Shown: piece by piece, positions 36,378 through 44,672 of the stretch
Layout of the letters: every line of letters starts with the position of its first letter
Position numbering within the stretch: the stretch's first letter is position 1
DNA from: Nitrosomonas sp. Nm166
Lineage (GTDB): Bacteria; Pseudomonadota; Gammaproteobacteria; Burkholderiales; Nitrosomonadaceae
Direction: 5' to 3'
Length of the DNA: 56,022 nucleotides
NCBI RefSeq assembly: GCF_900112825.1
Contig: NZ_FONE01000019.1
Location: forward strand, 1-56,022
Notes under the pieces: generated by a model
The model's database searches: none
The model's input: only the letters and a program-made list of their open reading frames with translations
What the model was told of the DNA's origin: nothing
Made by a program: the position numbers and the translations under genes

Positions 36378-37811
36378 TCAATCAAGTGCATCAGCATTAA
36401 ATGGCCCACAGGAAGCCAAATCAGATTCGCTGCAGGCAGGCAATTGGGCAGCCAGATTACGCAATGCTGTACGCAAGCCTTCCTCAAGAACTGGATGGTA
36501 ATAAGGCAGGCGCAATAAATCCCAAACCGTAAGTGAACGGTCAATGGCTAATGCCAATAAGTGAGCCATATGTTCACCTGTTGGTGCGCACATTTCACTA
36601 CCCAACAGACGACCACTTTCCGATTCTGCATAAACACGTAATACTCCTTTATTGCGTTGTGCGGCACGGGCGCGTCCTTGACGATCAAAATTTACTTCAC
36701 CGATCACTATATTTTTTTCGTTGAGTAATCGGAAATGTTCTCCAATGGTCGCTATAGTGGGATCCGAAAAAACGATACCCAGCGGCGTGCGTCGCCTGAA
36801 GCACACGATTTCTTTTCGCACTGCATTAAGCCCTGCGATATGCCCTTCATCTGCAGCTTCATGCAGCAGGGGTATATGATCATTTACATCTCCAGCCAGA
36901 AACACTGGGAGATCGGCTATTTGCATGGTTTCAGGATTTACCGGCGGTAATCCCTGCTCATTTAATGAAATGCCCAGCGTTTCTAATCCAATATCGTCAA
37001 TGTTGGGGCGGCGCCCGAGTGCTACCAGCACCTTATCTACCGAGACGTTTATGTCACCTGCTTGTATGAAGATGCAATTTTTACCAGGCTCTGGAATCAG
37101 TTCAGCTTTTTCGCCTAAATGCAATGGAAATTCCTGGGAAAGTAAATCCACTGCCACCTGATTAATTCGTGGATCGCTTAAGCCACCAATTAATTTATTG
37201 CTACCGAACCCTGCTACTTTTATTCCCAGTCGGGATAGCGCTTGCGCCATTTCTACTCCAATCGGCCCCATTCCTACTACTGCCATACTTGCAGGTAATT
37301 CTTCTTGTTCAAATAATGTATCGGTTGTTAGCAGATGATTTCCCAATGCCTGCCATTTAACAGGTACGATTGGCCGAGATCCTGTTGCGATAATTATTTT
37401 CTTTGCATCGAGATTTTTATCATTGACGAGAACCTGATTCGGCCCTAGTATACGTGCACGACCAGAGATCGCGCGTGCACCCAGTGCTTGAGTTGTTGCT
37501 AGGGTGCTGGCTACGAAATCATCACGAAGCTTACGCACACGCTGCATCACACGGGTAATATCAATGGTTAACTGATCTGCACCTTGAATCCCAAAGGTAT
37601 CAAATGTGGTTCGGTGATGAAAAGCATTCGCTGCTTCAATCAGTAACTTGGATGGCATGCATCCAACGCGGGCGCAAGTGGTTCCCCATGGACCATCATT
37701 GATGATTAAAAAACGCTTGGTACGCTTCCTGACTTCCCGTAATGCTGACAATCCTGCACTACCTGCGCCAATAATAATGACATCCAAAGTTTCTTCGGTA
37801 TGTTCAGCCAT
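36378..37811 (-). CDS. Dihydrolipoamide dehydrogenase-like flavoprotein
   Basis: The 477-residue protein is a pyridine nucleotide-disulfide oxidoreductase. It has the FAD motif IIIGAGSAGLSALREV at the N-terminus, the redox-active pair in CARVGCMPSK (about residues 46-51), the NAD motif AVVGMGPIGVEMAQAL and the second FAD motif VFLAGDVND. The dimer-interface catalytic dyad sits in HPVLEE near the end. The pair differs from the usual CLNVGC of lipoamide dehydrogenases. No E1, E2 or lipoate gene is adjacent, so the partner is unknown and it may be a stand-alone disulfide reductase. The last 15 residues include two extra cysteines. It is convergent with der and follows tamB. Confidence 0.85.
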   Translation of the reverse strand: MAEHTEETLDVIIIGAGSAGLSALREVRKRTKRFLIINDGPWGTTCARVGCMPSKLLIEAANAFHHRTTFDTFGIQGADQLTIDITRVMQRVRKLRDDFVASTLATTQALGARAISGRARILGPNQVLVNDKNLDAKKIIIATGSRPIVPVKWQALGNHLLTTDTLFEQEELPASMAVVGMGPIGVEMAQALSRLGIKVAGFGSNKLIGGLSDPRINQVAVDLLSQEFPLHLGEKAELIPEPGKNCIFIQAGDINVSVDKVLVALGRRPNIDDIGLETLGISLNEQGLPPVNPETMQIADLPVFLAGDVNDHIPLLHEAADEGHIAGLNAVRKEIVCFRRRTPLGIVFSDPTIATIGEHFRLLNEKNIVIGEVNFDRQGRARAAQRNKGVLRVYAESESGRLLGSEMCAPTGEHMAHLLALAIDRSLTVWDLLRLPYYHPVLEEGLRTALRNLAAQLPACSESDLASCGPFNADALD

Positions 37812-37882
37812 GCTATTCCTCGCTTATTTCGATTTTCTACATACTGTTTCTGCCAGTGAGCTTCAGATTTATTTGAGTGAAT

Positions 37883-40800
37883 CTAATCAAACTGAAATGT
37901 ATAAAATAAATCAATGGCATTATCTTCACCGGTTTGCGTGACAACGGTTATTTTGGGAGTCAGGTTGTAAGTCAGCTTAGTGATTCCCATTGTGGTTGCC
38001 ATCAGGCCACGTTCATAGCTCAAATAAGCACGTGATGAAATGCGTTTTCCGATCACACCGATTTGTCCACCCAATGAGCTACTGACAGGTATCTGTTGTC
38101 CGCTCAATGGACTGCCGACGGCTACCTGCTGCCCGCTCGACGGGCTGCCAAAGGGCTGTTGTCCGCTCAATGGGCTGCCGACACCTGCTTGTTTGAACGA
38201 GATTTCATCCACACCTAATGCCCGGGTAAGTTGTTCGGTTACGCCGCCACCAGATCGCCCTCCCAATATCACTCCAGCTGCTGACAGTAATACCGAAGTA
38301 TCTAAACCACCTGCATCGGGCTTTCTTCCCAGAACAATCCAGGAAAGTTTTTCGTTATCAGGAACATTGGGAGCCGACACCAACTTAACCTGAGGGTGGC
38401 GTACCGAACCCATGATCTCAATACCGGCCTCAACCGGTAAGCCTTCCCGCACAGCCAGAATATTTAATCCGGGATCATCCAGCGGTCCATTAAAGTTAAC
38501 AATGCCGCGCCTGACTGTAAGATTCTGACCATATGCTTTAAAAGTCGTCTCTTTGGTCGCAATCGAACCATTCACCTTCAGTTTATTTTTTTGATCATTT
38601 TGTACTTTCAGTCGTCCAGTCAGACGACCTTCCAAGCCAGATACCCGTAAATAGAATTTTTCTCCCAGATCAACGCTGATATCCAGCAGGACGGAAAAAT
38701 TCTGTTGAGTTGTATCTTGCGGAGAATTATTCACGAGAACAACATCTTCAGGCAATTCAGGTCGATCTTCCGGTGGTTGCTGCAATAAGCCGGCGTCTGT
38801 CCGGAGATCGCCTCTCAAATTCAGGACGTTCTTGTGCAACCTGGCTTGGCCCGAACCGGATGCGATGATCCAGTAATCTGTTTTATGTGTTAACGGTAAT
38901 TGATTAATTTTAAAATCTAAGTAGCTCTCATTGCCAGTAAGTCCAATACTCCCAGTGATGGTCAGGGAGCCTGATGTGCCGTCCAGCTTAAGTTCCTTGG
39001 ATAGGCGATTATCCGGTGGTGCTTTGTGGGGTGTGATAAAGCGTAGCTGATCGATTTGAAGGTCTGATTGATGGAATTTTGCAGTCAAGGCGCCATGCTG
39101 TAAATCTATTCCTTGCTCTAATAACAGAACACTCAGTTCCTTACCAGTGGCAGTGCCTTCAAAATCTGGTTGATTCAGCGTTCCTTTAATATTTGCCTGA
39201 ATCTGAAGTTGACCATCTGTACGTATATCACCGCCCAGAATGGAATCCATCCATTTTAAGTTAGTGATGTGAGCAATCACCTCCCCATTCAGCGGTGCTT
39301 CATTCGGAATAGACCAGCCATTGTTCGAAGACTTGGTGGGTATAGTTAAATGTGCATTAGCTGAGCCAATCAATTTGCTGAATAATTCAAATGTACCCGT
39401 TATTTTTCCATTTTGGGCGGCTACCTGCAGTTGCAGCGTTTCCAGACCTAAAGGAGGTGATAGCTCGCCGAGTAAAGACCAGTCGCCTTTTTCTCGCTGA
39501 ATTTGTAAATTGCCGGTTAACTGAGAATCAGAAACGAAATTCCAATAACCTCTAAAATGTAATGAATGTTGTTTTAATTCAGCATGTTCACCGGGAAGTA
39601 AACCAATACTGGAAAAATGACCCTGGGTTTTCCAGTTTTTTGGCGTCCATTGAAGCTGATCAATGTCCATAAACCCATCGGAAATTGAGAATCTTGCATG
39701 TCCGAATGAAACAAATTCAGGGCTGATTGAAACTGCTGTGGGCGCCATTAAGCGAACGGGTATTTTGCCAACAGAGGATAATTCTATTAGCTGGCCTTGC
39801 CAGCGCGGGGATTGAGTTTTGCGGTCGATTCCCCCGGTTGTTTTTAGCTGGATTTGAATATCATTGTTAATCTGTGCCTTAGCAAAGAGGGTGTGATCAG
39901 AAGTTTTTCCATCCACATTCATAATTAAGTGCTTAACCCGTGCTTTTTCACCGGCAGCGTAGCGATCAATTGCTAACTTGAATGACATCACTTCATTTTG
40001 TAAGCGCCCATCGGCAGTTAATCCGGAAAAAAGCTGATCTCCTGGCAAGCGTAATTGCCGGCTTTTTAGCTTCAAAGCAAAATCAGGTAATTTAAGATTT
40101 CCGCTCAGTGTCATGTATGCCTGCAAATCGCCTGCTAAACCGAATCCAACATGTTCTAAAGTTGGCGCATTCAGCGTGAATTGAAATGAATCCCTTGGCT
40201 CTCCAATACTTCCCTGTGCCAGAAAATGATTGGACCCCACCTTTAATTCTGCTTTACCCTTGAATCGTTCAAACCCGCTGAATGCAATCTGACCGGCTCC
40301 TGCCACGAGAGATTTCGCCAGCCGGCTTTTTTGAATGACATACTTTAATACTCCAGAGATTTGCGGAGCCAATTGTCCGGACAGATTGATGGCTGCATTC
40401 AAGTTTGAGTCAGGCGCTTCAATAAAATCTGCGATATTGAAATTGGCCAAATGACCGGACAATTCGAATGTCTTTGCATTGCCGAGATCAAGCTTGCCTT
40501 GCCCGTTTAATTGGGATTTGCTGCGCTGAAGATTGAATTGCTCGAGTGTAATGCGCTCGCCTGATCGGGTCACCGCGGCATTTAGGCCAACTGAGTGATC
40601 CTTAAGATTGATACGTGCAGATTGTGCCTGCACGTTGCCTACCAGATCAATTTGGCCAGAAACTTGCGCGGCGCGTATACGGCTGTCAATACGTTGCGGA
40701 TTTAATTGGTTAATCAGCAAATGCGCTGAACCGGATTGTTCTTGCATACGCCACATCAGATCGCCGCGCAGAATTTCATTAGCGCCTATCCGAGCACGGA

Positions 40801-41809
40801 TATCTTGTAATTTTAAAAATTCTGAAGTAATGAACGCTTGCGTGCTGATGGCAGAGAAGGGCAGACCGCCATCGTTGAGTACGGTTGTTGCTTGGTTTTC
40901 AACCACAATCTTGCCTTCCAGTTGCCCTGATTGATTCGTAATTAAATCTGCGGTTACTGAGAGGCTGGCATTCGGCGCATCAGCAAGAAAACCAGCCGGG
41001 TTAAGTTTTTCCAGCATTGCATGCAATTGTGCTACGGGATTAGCTGCAAACGGTTGCAGTTGAATATACAAATCTCTTTTTGGAGCTGACTGTTTGGCAC
41101 TGATCTGAATATTCATTTGCTCCAGATTGCCGGTAACCGCAGCCTGAGTATCTCCCCATGGATCGGCATCAGACAGATCAATGTATGCGGATACATCAAA
41201 CGGAGAATCTCCATTGAGTTCTGCCTGAATGTGGAAAGCTCCCCATGGAGTATGAAAGTTGAGATTGTTGAGTCGATGATAGTGGCCATCGCTCTCCAGC
41301 GACAGGGCGAGATCAGAAATGATGAATTCAGAATCCTCATTTTCCGCCGAAGTTAGTCGGATTGAATTGACTTGAAGTGCATGAATCGAGATAGCCAATG
41401 GAATCTGCAAGTGATCGGGCAGAGTGCGTTGTGGTGCTGGCGTTGTGGAAGGTCGTGTATGAATAGCCATGGTTTCAACAGACAGTTGATGAATGTTTAC
41501 CCGCTCCTGAAGCAATTCACCGGGATGCCAGGAAACATGGATATTTCGCATCACAAGCTGAAATTCATCACTGGAGAAATGAACATTTGTGATGTGCATA
41601 TTTCGCAGTGTTCCGCGAACTTCTTCGAATTGAATAACGCCAGAACTCAATCGATTAATCATAGAAAAAGCCCATTGTAGCCCTGACTGGCTGTTCAGTA
41701 ACCAATATCCGACGATTGAAACTGAGAACAGGAGTGCAAACACCAAGCTTATAAGCCAGTTATATTTTTTATTCTTTAAAGTTTGATTGTTATGAATGTG
41801 ATTGGTCAT
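37883..41809 (-). CDS. tamB: Translocation and assembly module protein TamB
   Basis: TamB is a huge periplasm-spanning protein with an N-terminal membrane anchor; it works with TamA in outer-membrane protein and lipid traffic. The 1308-residue protein has the anchor helix at about 18-38, a long beta-strand-rich body of the AsmA/DUF490 type, and the conserved C-terminal TamB domain ending DLFYTFQFD. About residues 1208-1250 hold an unusual repeat, four imperfect copies of a GSPLSGQQ unit (38060-38185). The gene lies 9 bases after tamA, an operon arrangement conserved in proteobacteria. The lpd-like gene follows after 71 bases. Confidence 0.93.
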   Translation of the reverse strand: MTNHIHNNQTLKNKKYNWLISLVFALLFSVSIVGYWLLNSQSGLQWAFSMINRLSSGVIQFEEVRGTLRNMHITNVHFSSDEFQLVMRNIHVSWHPGELLQERVNIHQLSVETMAIHTRPSTTPAPQRTLPDHLQIPLAISIHALQVNSIRLTSAENEDSEFIISDLALSLESDGHYHRLNNLNFHTPWGAFHIQAELNGDSPFDVSAYIDLSDADPWGDTQAAVTGNLEQMNIQISAKQSAPKRDLYIQLQPFAANPVAQLHAMLEKLNPAGFLADAPNASLSVTADLITNQSGQLEGKIVVENQATTVLNDGGLPFSAISTQAFITSEFLKLQDIRARIGANEILRGDLMWRMQEQSGSAHLLINQLNPQRIDSRIRAAQVSGQIDLVGNVQAQSARINLKDHSVGLNAAVTRSGERITLEQFNLQRSKSQLNGQGKLDLGNAKTFELSGHLANFNIADFIEAPDSNLNAAINLSGQLAPQISGVLKYVIQKSRLAKSLVAGAGQIAFSGFERFKGKAELKVGSNHFLAQGSIGEPRDSFQFTLNAPTLEHVGFGLAGDLQAYMTLSGNLKLPDFALKLKSRQLRLPGDQLFSGLTADGRLQNEVMSFKLAIDRYAAGEKARVKHLIMNVDGKTSDHTLFAKAQINNDIQIQLKTTGGIDRKTQSPRWQGQLIELSSVGKIPVRLMAPTAVSISPEFVSFGHARFSISDGFMDIDQLQWTPKNWKTQGHFSSIGLLPGEHAELKQHSLHFRGYWNFVSDSQLTGNLQIQREKGDWSLLGELSPPLGLETLQLQVAAQNGKITGTFELFSKLIGSANAHLTIPTKSSNNGWSIPNEAPLNGEVIAHITNLKWMDSILGGDIRTDGQLQIQANIKGTLNQPDFEGTATGKELSVLLLEQGIDLQHGALTAKFHQSDLQIDQLRFITPHKAPPDNRLSKELKLDGTSGSLTITGSIGLTGNESYLDFKINQLPLTHKTDYWIIASGSGQARLHKNVLNLRGDLRTDAGLLQQPPEDRPELPEDVVLVNNSPQDTTQQNFSVLLDISVDLGEKFYLRVSGLEGRLTGRLKVQNDQKNKLKVNGSIATKETTFKAYGQNLTVRRGIVNFNGPLDDPGLNILAVREGLPVEAGIEIMGSVRHPQVKLVSAPNVPDNEKLSWIVLGRKPDAGGLDTSVLLSAAGVILGGRSGGGVTEQLTRALGVDEISFKQAGVGSPLSGQQPFGSPSSGQQVAVGSPLSGQQIPVSSSLGGQIGVIGKRISSRAYLSYERGLMATTMGITKLTYNLTPKITVVTQTGEDNAIDLFYTFQFD
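38060..38185 (-). repeat. Tandem coding repeat inside tamB (GSPLSGQQ units)
   Basis: Four imperfect units begin near 38060, 38093, 38126 and 38156 on the plus strand, with periods of 33, 33 and 30 bases. They encode, in order of translation, GSPLSGQQ, GSPSSGQQ, GSPLSGQQ and the decayed SSSLGGQ. All unit lengths are multiples of three, so copies can be gained or lost without breaking the tamB frame. Confidence 0.75.
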
Positions 41810-41818
41810 GATCGAATT

Positions 41819-43609
41819 TCAGAATGCCACTGCCATTGAGAAGTGTACGCGCAGCGTGCCTGTTTCATGCGCCCGAGCCAAATCAAGTGCTATCGGTCCC
41901 GCAGGGCTTCGCCAGCGGATACCACCACCATATCCCAGAAACGGGTGCATTTTCTGCCAACTGTCGGCCGCGCTACCAATATCTGCAAACACAGCTGCAC
42001 CCCATTGATGCGTTAGCCAATGGGTATATTCGATAGTGCCGGTGGCCATGGCACGACCACCAACAATCGCATTGCCTTCCTGTACACCAATGCTTTTAAA
42101 GTCATAACCGCGAATCGACTGGATGCCGCCGGCGCGGAAAAGATATTCCTGAGGAATTCCAAATCGTGATGAAGCGAGCGTATAGCCCACCTCTGCTCGC
42201 AAGAAAATCACATCTTGAGAGCCAACTGGCCACCAGCTTTGATGCCGCGCATAGCTGCGAATAAAATCCTGATCTGATAACAGTTGCTGGCTGCCTCCAC
42301 CAATCCGGATCTCTGTTACATCACCGCGTCGAACGTAAACCGGATCATCGACCACCTGGCGCCGCCATCGCCAATCAAGGGCTAATGCTTCATTCGTTTG
42401 GTGAATTGCGCCAGCCGGCTTTTTTTCCTCCCTTAGCCAATTCAATCCGAGCTGCATTTGAATATGTTGAGTCTGATAATTGCGAGTAACGCCTACTTTT
42501 TGCTCAACTGTCTTCAAGTTTTCAATATCTGTCATTTGAAAACTGGCGCCCATTGAATAATTGATATTATTCTGATCGGGAAGCGTATCAATGCCGGTAA
42601 AAAAGGTTTGACGCTTTTGTTCCAGACGCAATATGCTGGTTAAGTTCCAGGCGCGGTCCAGGAAATTATGATTACGATAATTGATCTCACCACGCGCGCC
42701 ATTGTTCGAGCTGTAACCAGCACCGAAGGCAAAGCGCTGTGACTGGGCTTCGGTCAAAACGACCTGAACAGGAATGGATTTATGTTGCTCGATATCGGGA
42801 GAAATACTGACTGAAACCGTGCTAAATTGTGGAGCCTTTTGCAGAGCAGTCTGAAAGAGATGTAGTAAATCGCGCCGATAAACATCACCAGCTTTGAAGG
42901 GTGCGAGGTTAGTGATCAATGTCTGATCATAGCGCTCTAGCCCGGTGATTTGGATAGCACCTAAATAAAAAATCGGCCCTGAATCAATGGAAATAGAAAG
43001 ATCAGCGCGTGCGCTATCAGGATCAACAGTAGCCTGGCTCGCGGCAATAGCTGCTGCAGCAAATTCTTCTCGGGTTAACTCCGATAATAAAGCTGCTTTT
43101 GCTTTTTCCCATTCAGCAGAACGGAAAGGAGAATCTGTCTGCAAAGACCATGCAGCACGAATCTGTTTAATACGCTTCTGATACTTTGTATCTTGTGTGA
43201 TTTCACCTTCAAAGGTAATCGAAACTTTACCAACGCGCGTTAATACGCCGGGGTCCACCTTGATTTCAGGTTTGGTAACTGCATTATGCGTCTGCTGTGA
43301 TAATGAAATTGACGGCGAGAAGTAACCCTCTGTTGCTAATAAACCGCGAATTTCTTTTTGTGCGCGATGCAAAAAAGTTTTCTCAGCCGTACTGTCAGCA
43401 AATGGCTCGGCTGGAAATTTAAAATACTTTACAAGAAATTTTTTAATATCGTCAGGGGCCGACAATATAATGACCGATGAATTTTTGGTGGAATCGGGTG
43501 TTTTCTGCGCCAGAGTCACGCCAGGAGCGACGATGATGAGTAGCAGGATTATTGACCAGAGTCGAATAGAAAAATGATGAGTTTCTGATGCGGTGCTTGG
43601 CGTAATCAC
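41819..43609 (-). CDS. tamA: Outer-membrane assembly protein TamA (Omp85 family)
   Basis: This 596-residue Omp85 protein has a signal sequence (about residues 15-35, ending TLA), three POTRA domains to about residue 270, and a 16-stranded beta-barrel. RFAFGAGYSSNNGARGEINYRNHN is the barrel start, and YLFRAGGIQSIRGYDFKSIG carries the RGY/F signature of the lid loop. GGGIRWRSPAGPIALDLARAHE is the expected final part, ending VHFSMAVAF with a terminal phenylalanine. With TamB, whose start codon lies 9 bases after the tamA stop, it forms the translocation and assembly module. It is divergent from the uracil-DNA glycosylase gene across a 167-base AT-rich gap. Confidence 0.94.
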   Translation of the reverse strand: MITPSTASETHHFSIRLWSIILLLIIVAPGVTLAQKTPDSTKNSSVIILSAPDDIKKFLVKYFKFPAEPFADSTAEKTFLHRAQKEIRGLLATEGYFSPSISLSQQTHNAVTKPEIKVDPGVLTRVGKVSITFEGEITQDTKYQKRIKQIRAAWSLQTDSPFRSAEWEKAKAALLSELTREEFAAAAIAASQATVDPDSARADLSISIDSGPIFYLGAIQITGLERYDQTLITNLAPFKAGDVYRRDLLHLFQTALQKAPQFSTVSVSISPDIEQHKSIPVQVVLTEAQSQRFAFGAGYSSNNGARGEINYRNHNFLDRAWNLTSILRLEQKRQTFFTGIDTLPDQNNINYSMGASFQMTDIENLKTVEQKVGVTRNYQTQHIQMQLGLNWLREEKKPAGAIHQTNEALALDWRWRRQVVDDPVYVRRGDVTEIRIGGGSQQLLSDQDFIRSYARHQSWWPVGSQDVIFLRAEVGYTLASSRFGIPQEYLFRAGGIQSIRGYDFKSIGVQEGNAIVGGRAMATGTIEYTHWLTHQWGAAVFADIGSAADSWQKMHPFLGYGGGIRWRSPAGPIALDLARAHETGTLRVHFSMAVAF

Positions 43610-43776
43610 TTGATCTGCAAATGGTTAAGACTTCAACCTAATTATCATTTTTTTATTATTCTTATGGTTAATAAAGCGCATTTTTTAAAATTCAAAAAGA
43701 TTATGCGAAAAACTGCATTTGAATAATCGAATTGCATAAGTCGCATACACTATAACTAATTATTCTGACTTTACGA

Positions 43777-44451
43777 ATGGCGAATGATTCTTTAACTTAC
43801 CCATGGAGTAATCCGGATCTGCATAATTGTCAGCAATGCCCGCGTTTATCCAATTTTTTGCAAGCTGTAAGAACCCAGCATCCAGATTATCATGCGCGGC
43901 CCGTCAGTGCTTTTGGTGATGCGCACGCCAAGCTATTAATTGTTGGTTTGGCTCCTGGCATGCATGGCGCCAACCGGACAGGTCGGCCATTTACTGGCGA
44001 TTACGCGGGAATTCTACTGTACCAGACATTGCACCGATTTGGTTTTGCTACTCGGTCTGAGTCTGTTTCTGCAGATGACAGACTGCAACTGCCAGGTTGT
44101 CGCATTACCAATGCAGTAAAGTGCTTGCCGCCGGAAAATAAACCCATACCCCAGGAAATCAAGCGATGTAATCAATATCTAAAAGCAGAAATGAAGGTGT
44201 TTATAGAGAATGGCGGAATGGCAGTACTTGCACTGGGAACGGTCGCACATCAGGCGACACTAATGAGCTTACAACTTAAATTAAAGGATTATCCATTTGC
44301 TCACGGGATTATTCATCATTTACCGCTGAGAAACGGTCTTAAACTTTATGACAGCTATCATTGCAGTCGCTACAATACACAAACCAAACGCCTCACCCCG
44401 GAAATGTTTAAGAGCGTTTTTGATAAAATCGTTGCTGATATCAATTTATAA
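43777..44451 (+). CDS. Family-5 uracil-DNA glycosylase (UdgB type)
   Basis: UDGb enzymes remove uracil and related damaged bases from DNA. The 224-residue protein has the motif-A region GLAPGMHGANRTGRPFTGDYAG, which in family 5 lacks the usual catalytic Asp/Asn, the motif SYHCSRYNTQTKRLT near the end, and a cysteine pair (Cys18, Cys21) in CQQCPRL. With Cys113 in NAVKCLPP and later cysteines, these would hold the [4Fe-4S] cluster. Length is normal. A tautomerase gene and uvrC follow on the same strand, making a small DNA-repair neighbourhood. The start is ATG at 43777 without a clear ribosome binding site. Confidence 0.88.
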   Translation: MANDSLTYPWSNPDLHNCQQCPRLSNFLQAVRTQHPDYHARPVSAFGDAHAKLLIVGLAPGMHGANRTGRPFTGDYAGILLYQTLHRFGFATRSESVSADDRLQLPGCRITNAVKCLPPENKPIPQEIKRCNQYLKAEMKVFIENGGMAVLALGTVAHQATLMSLQLKLKDYPFAHGIIHHLPLRNGLKLYDSYHCSRYNTQTKRLTPEMFKSVFDKIVADINL

Positions 44452-44464
44452 CATCATCATTAAT

Positions 44465-44471
44465 AAGGAGG
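44465..44471 (+). promoter_or_regulatory. Strong Shine-Dalgarno sequence of the tautomerase gene
   Basis: AAGGAGG stands 7 bases before the ATG at 44479, a full match to the anti-Shine-Dalgarno sequence. It is far stronger than the sites before the flanking UDG and uvrC genes, so the small tautomerase is probably made at a higher rate than its neighbours. Confidence 0.7.
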
Positions 44472-44478
44472 ATTTTAT

Positions 44479-44667
44479 ATGCCGTATGTCAATATCCGTA
44501 TTGCAGGCACACTAACACGCGAACAAAAAAAGCAAATTGCTGCAGAGCTGACTGATACGCTCGAGCGCATCGCCAAAAAACCAAAATCCTATACGTATAT
44601 TAGTTTTGATGAGCTTCCCGATGAAAACTGGGCGGTGGCAGGAAAATTACTCAGCGGCGAGGATTAA
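44479..44667 (+). CDS. 4-oxalocrotonate tautomerase family protein
   Basis: This 62-residue protein has the tautomerase start MPYVNIRIAG, where Pro2 becomes the catalytic N-terminal proline after loss of methionine. Length and the ending ENWAVAGKLLSG match the 4-OT family, whose members isomerise 2-hydroxymuconate or have other proline-based activities. No aromatic catabolic gene lies nearby, so the natural substrate is unknown. The ribosome binding site AAGGAGG is near ideal. It sits between a uracil-DNA glycosylase gene (27 bases upstream) and uvrC (5 bases downstream), so all three are probably on one transcript. Confidence 0.85.
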   Translation: MPYVNIRIAGTLTREQKKQIAAELTDTLERIAKKPKSYTYISFDELPDENWAVAGKLLSGED

Positions 44668-44672
44668 GCAGT

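Noticed and set aside
38040..38393. 117-codon cysteine- and proline-rich frame antisense to tamB
   Set aside because: Its apparent CCPLNGLP repeats are the complement of the GSPLSGQQ coding repeat in tamB.
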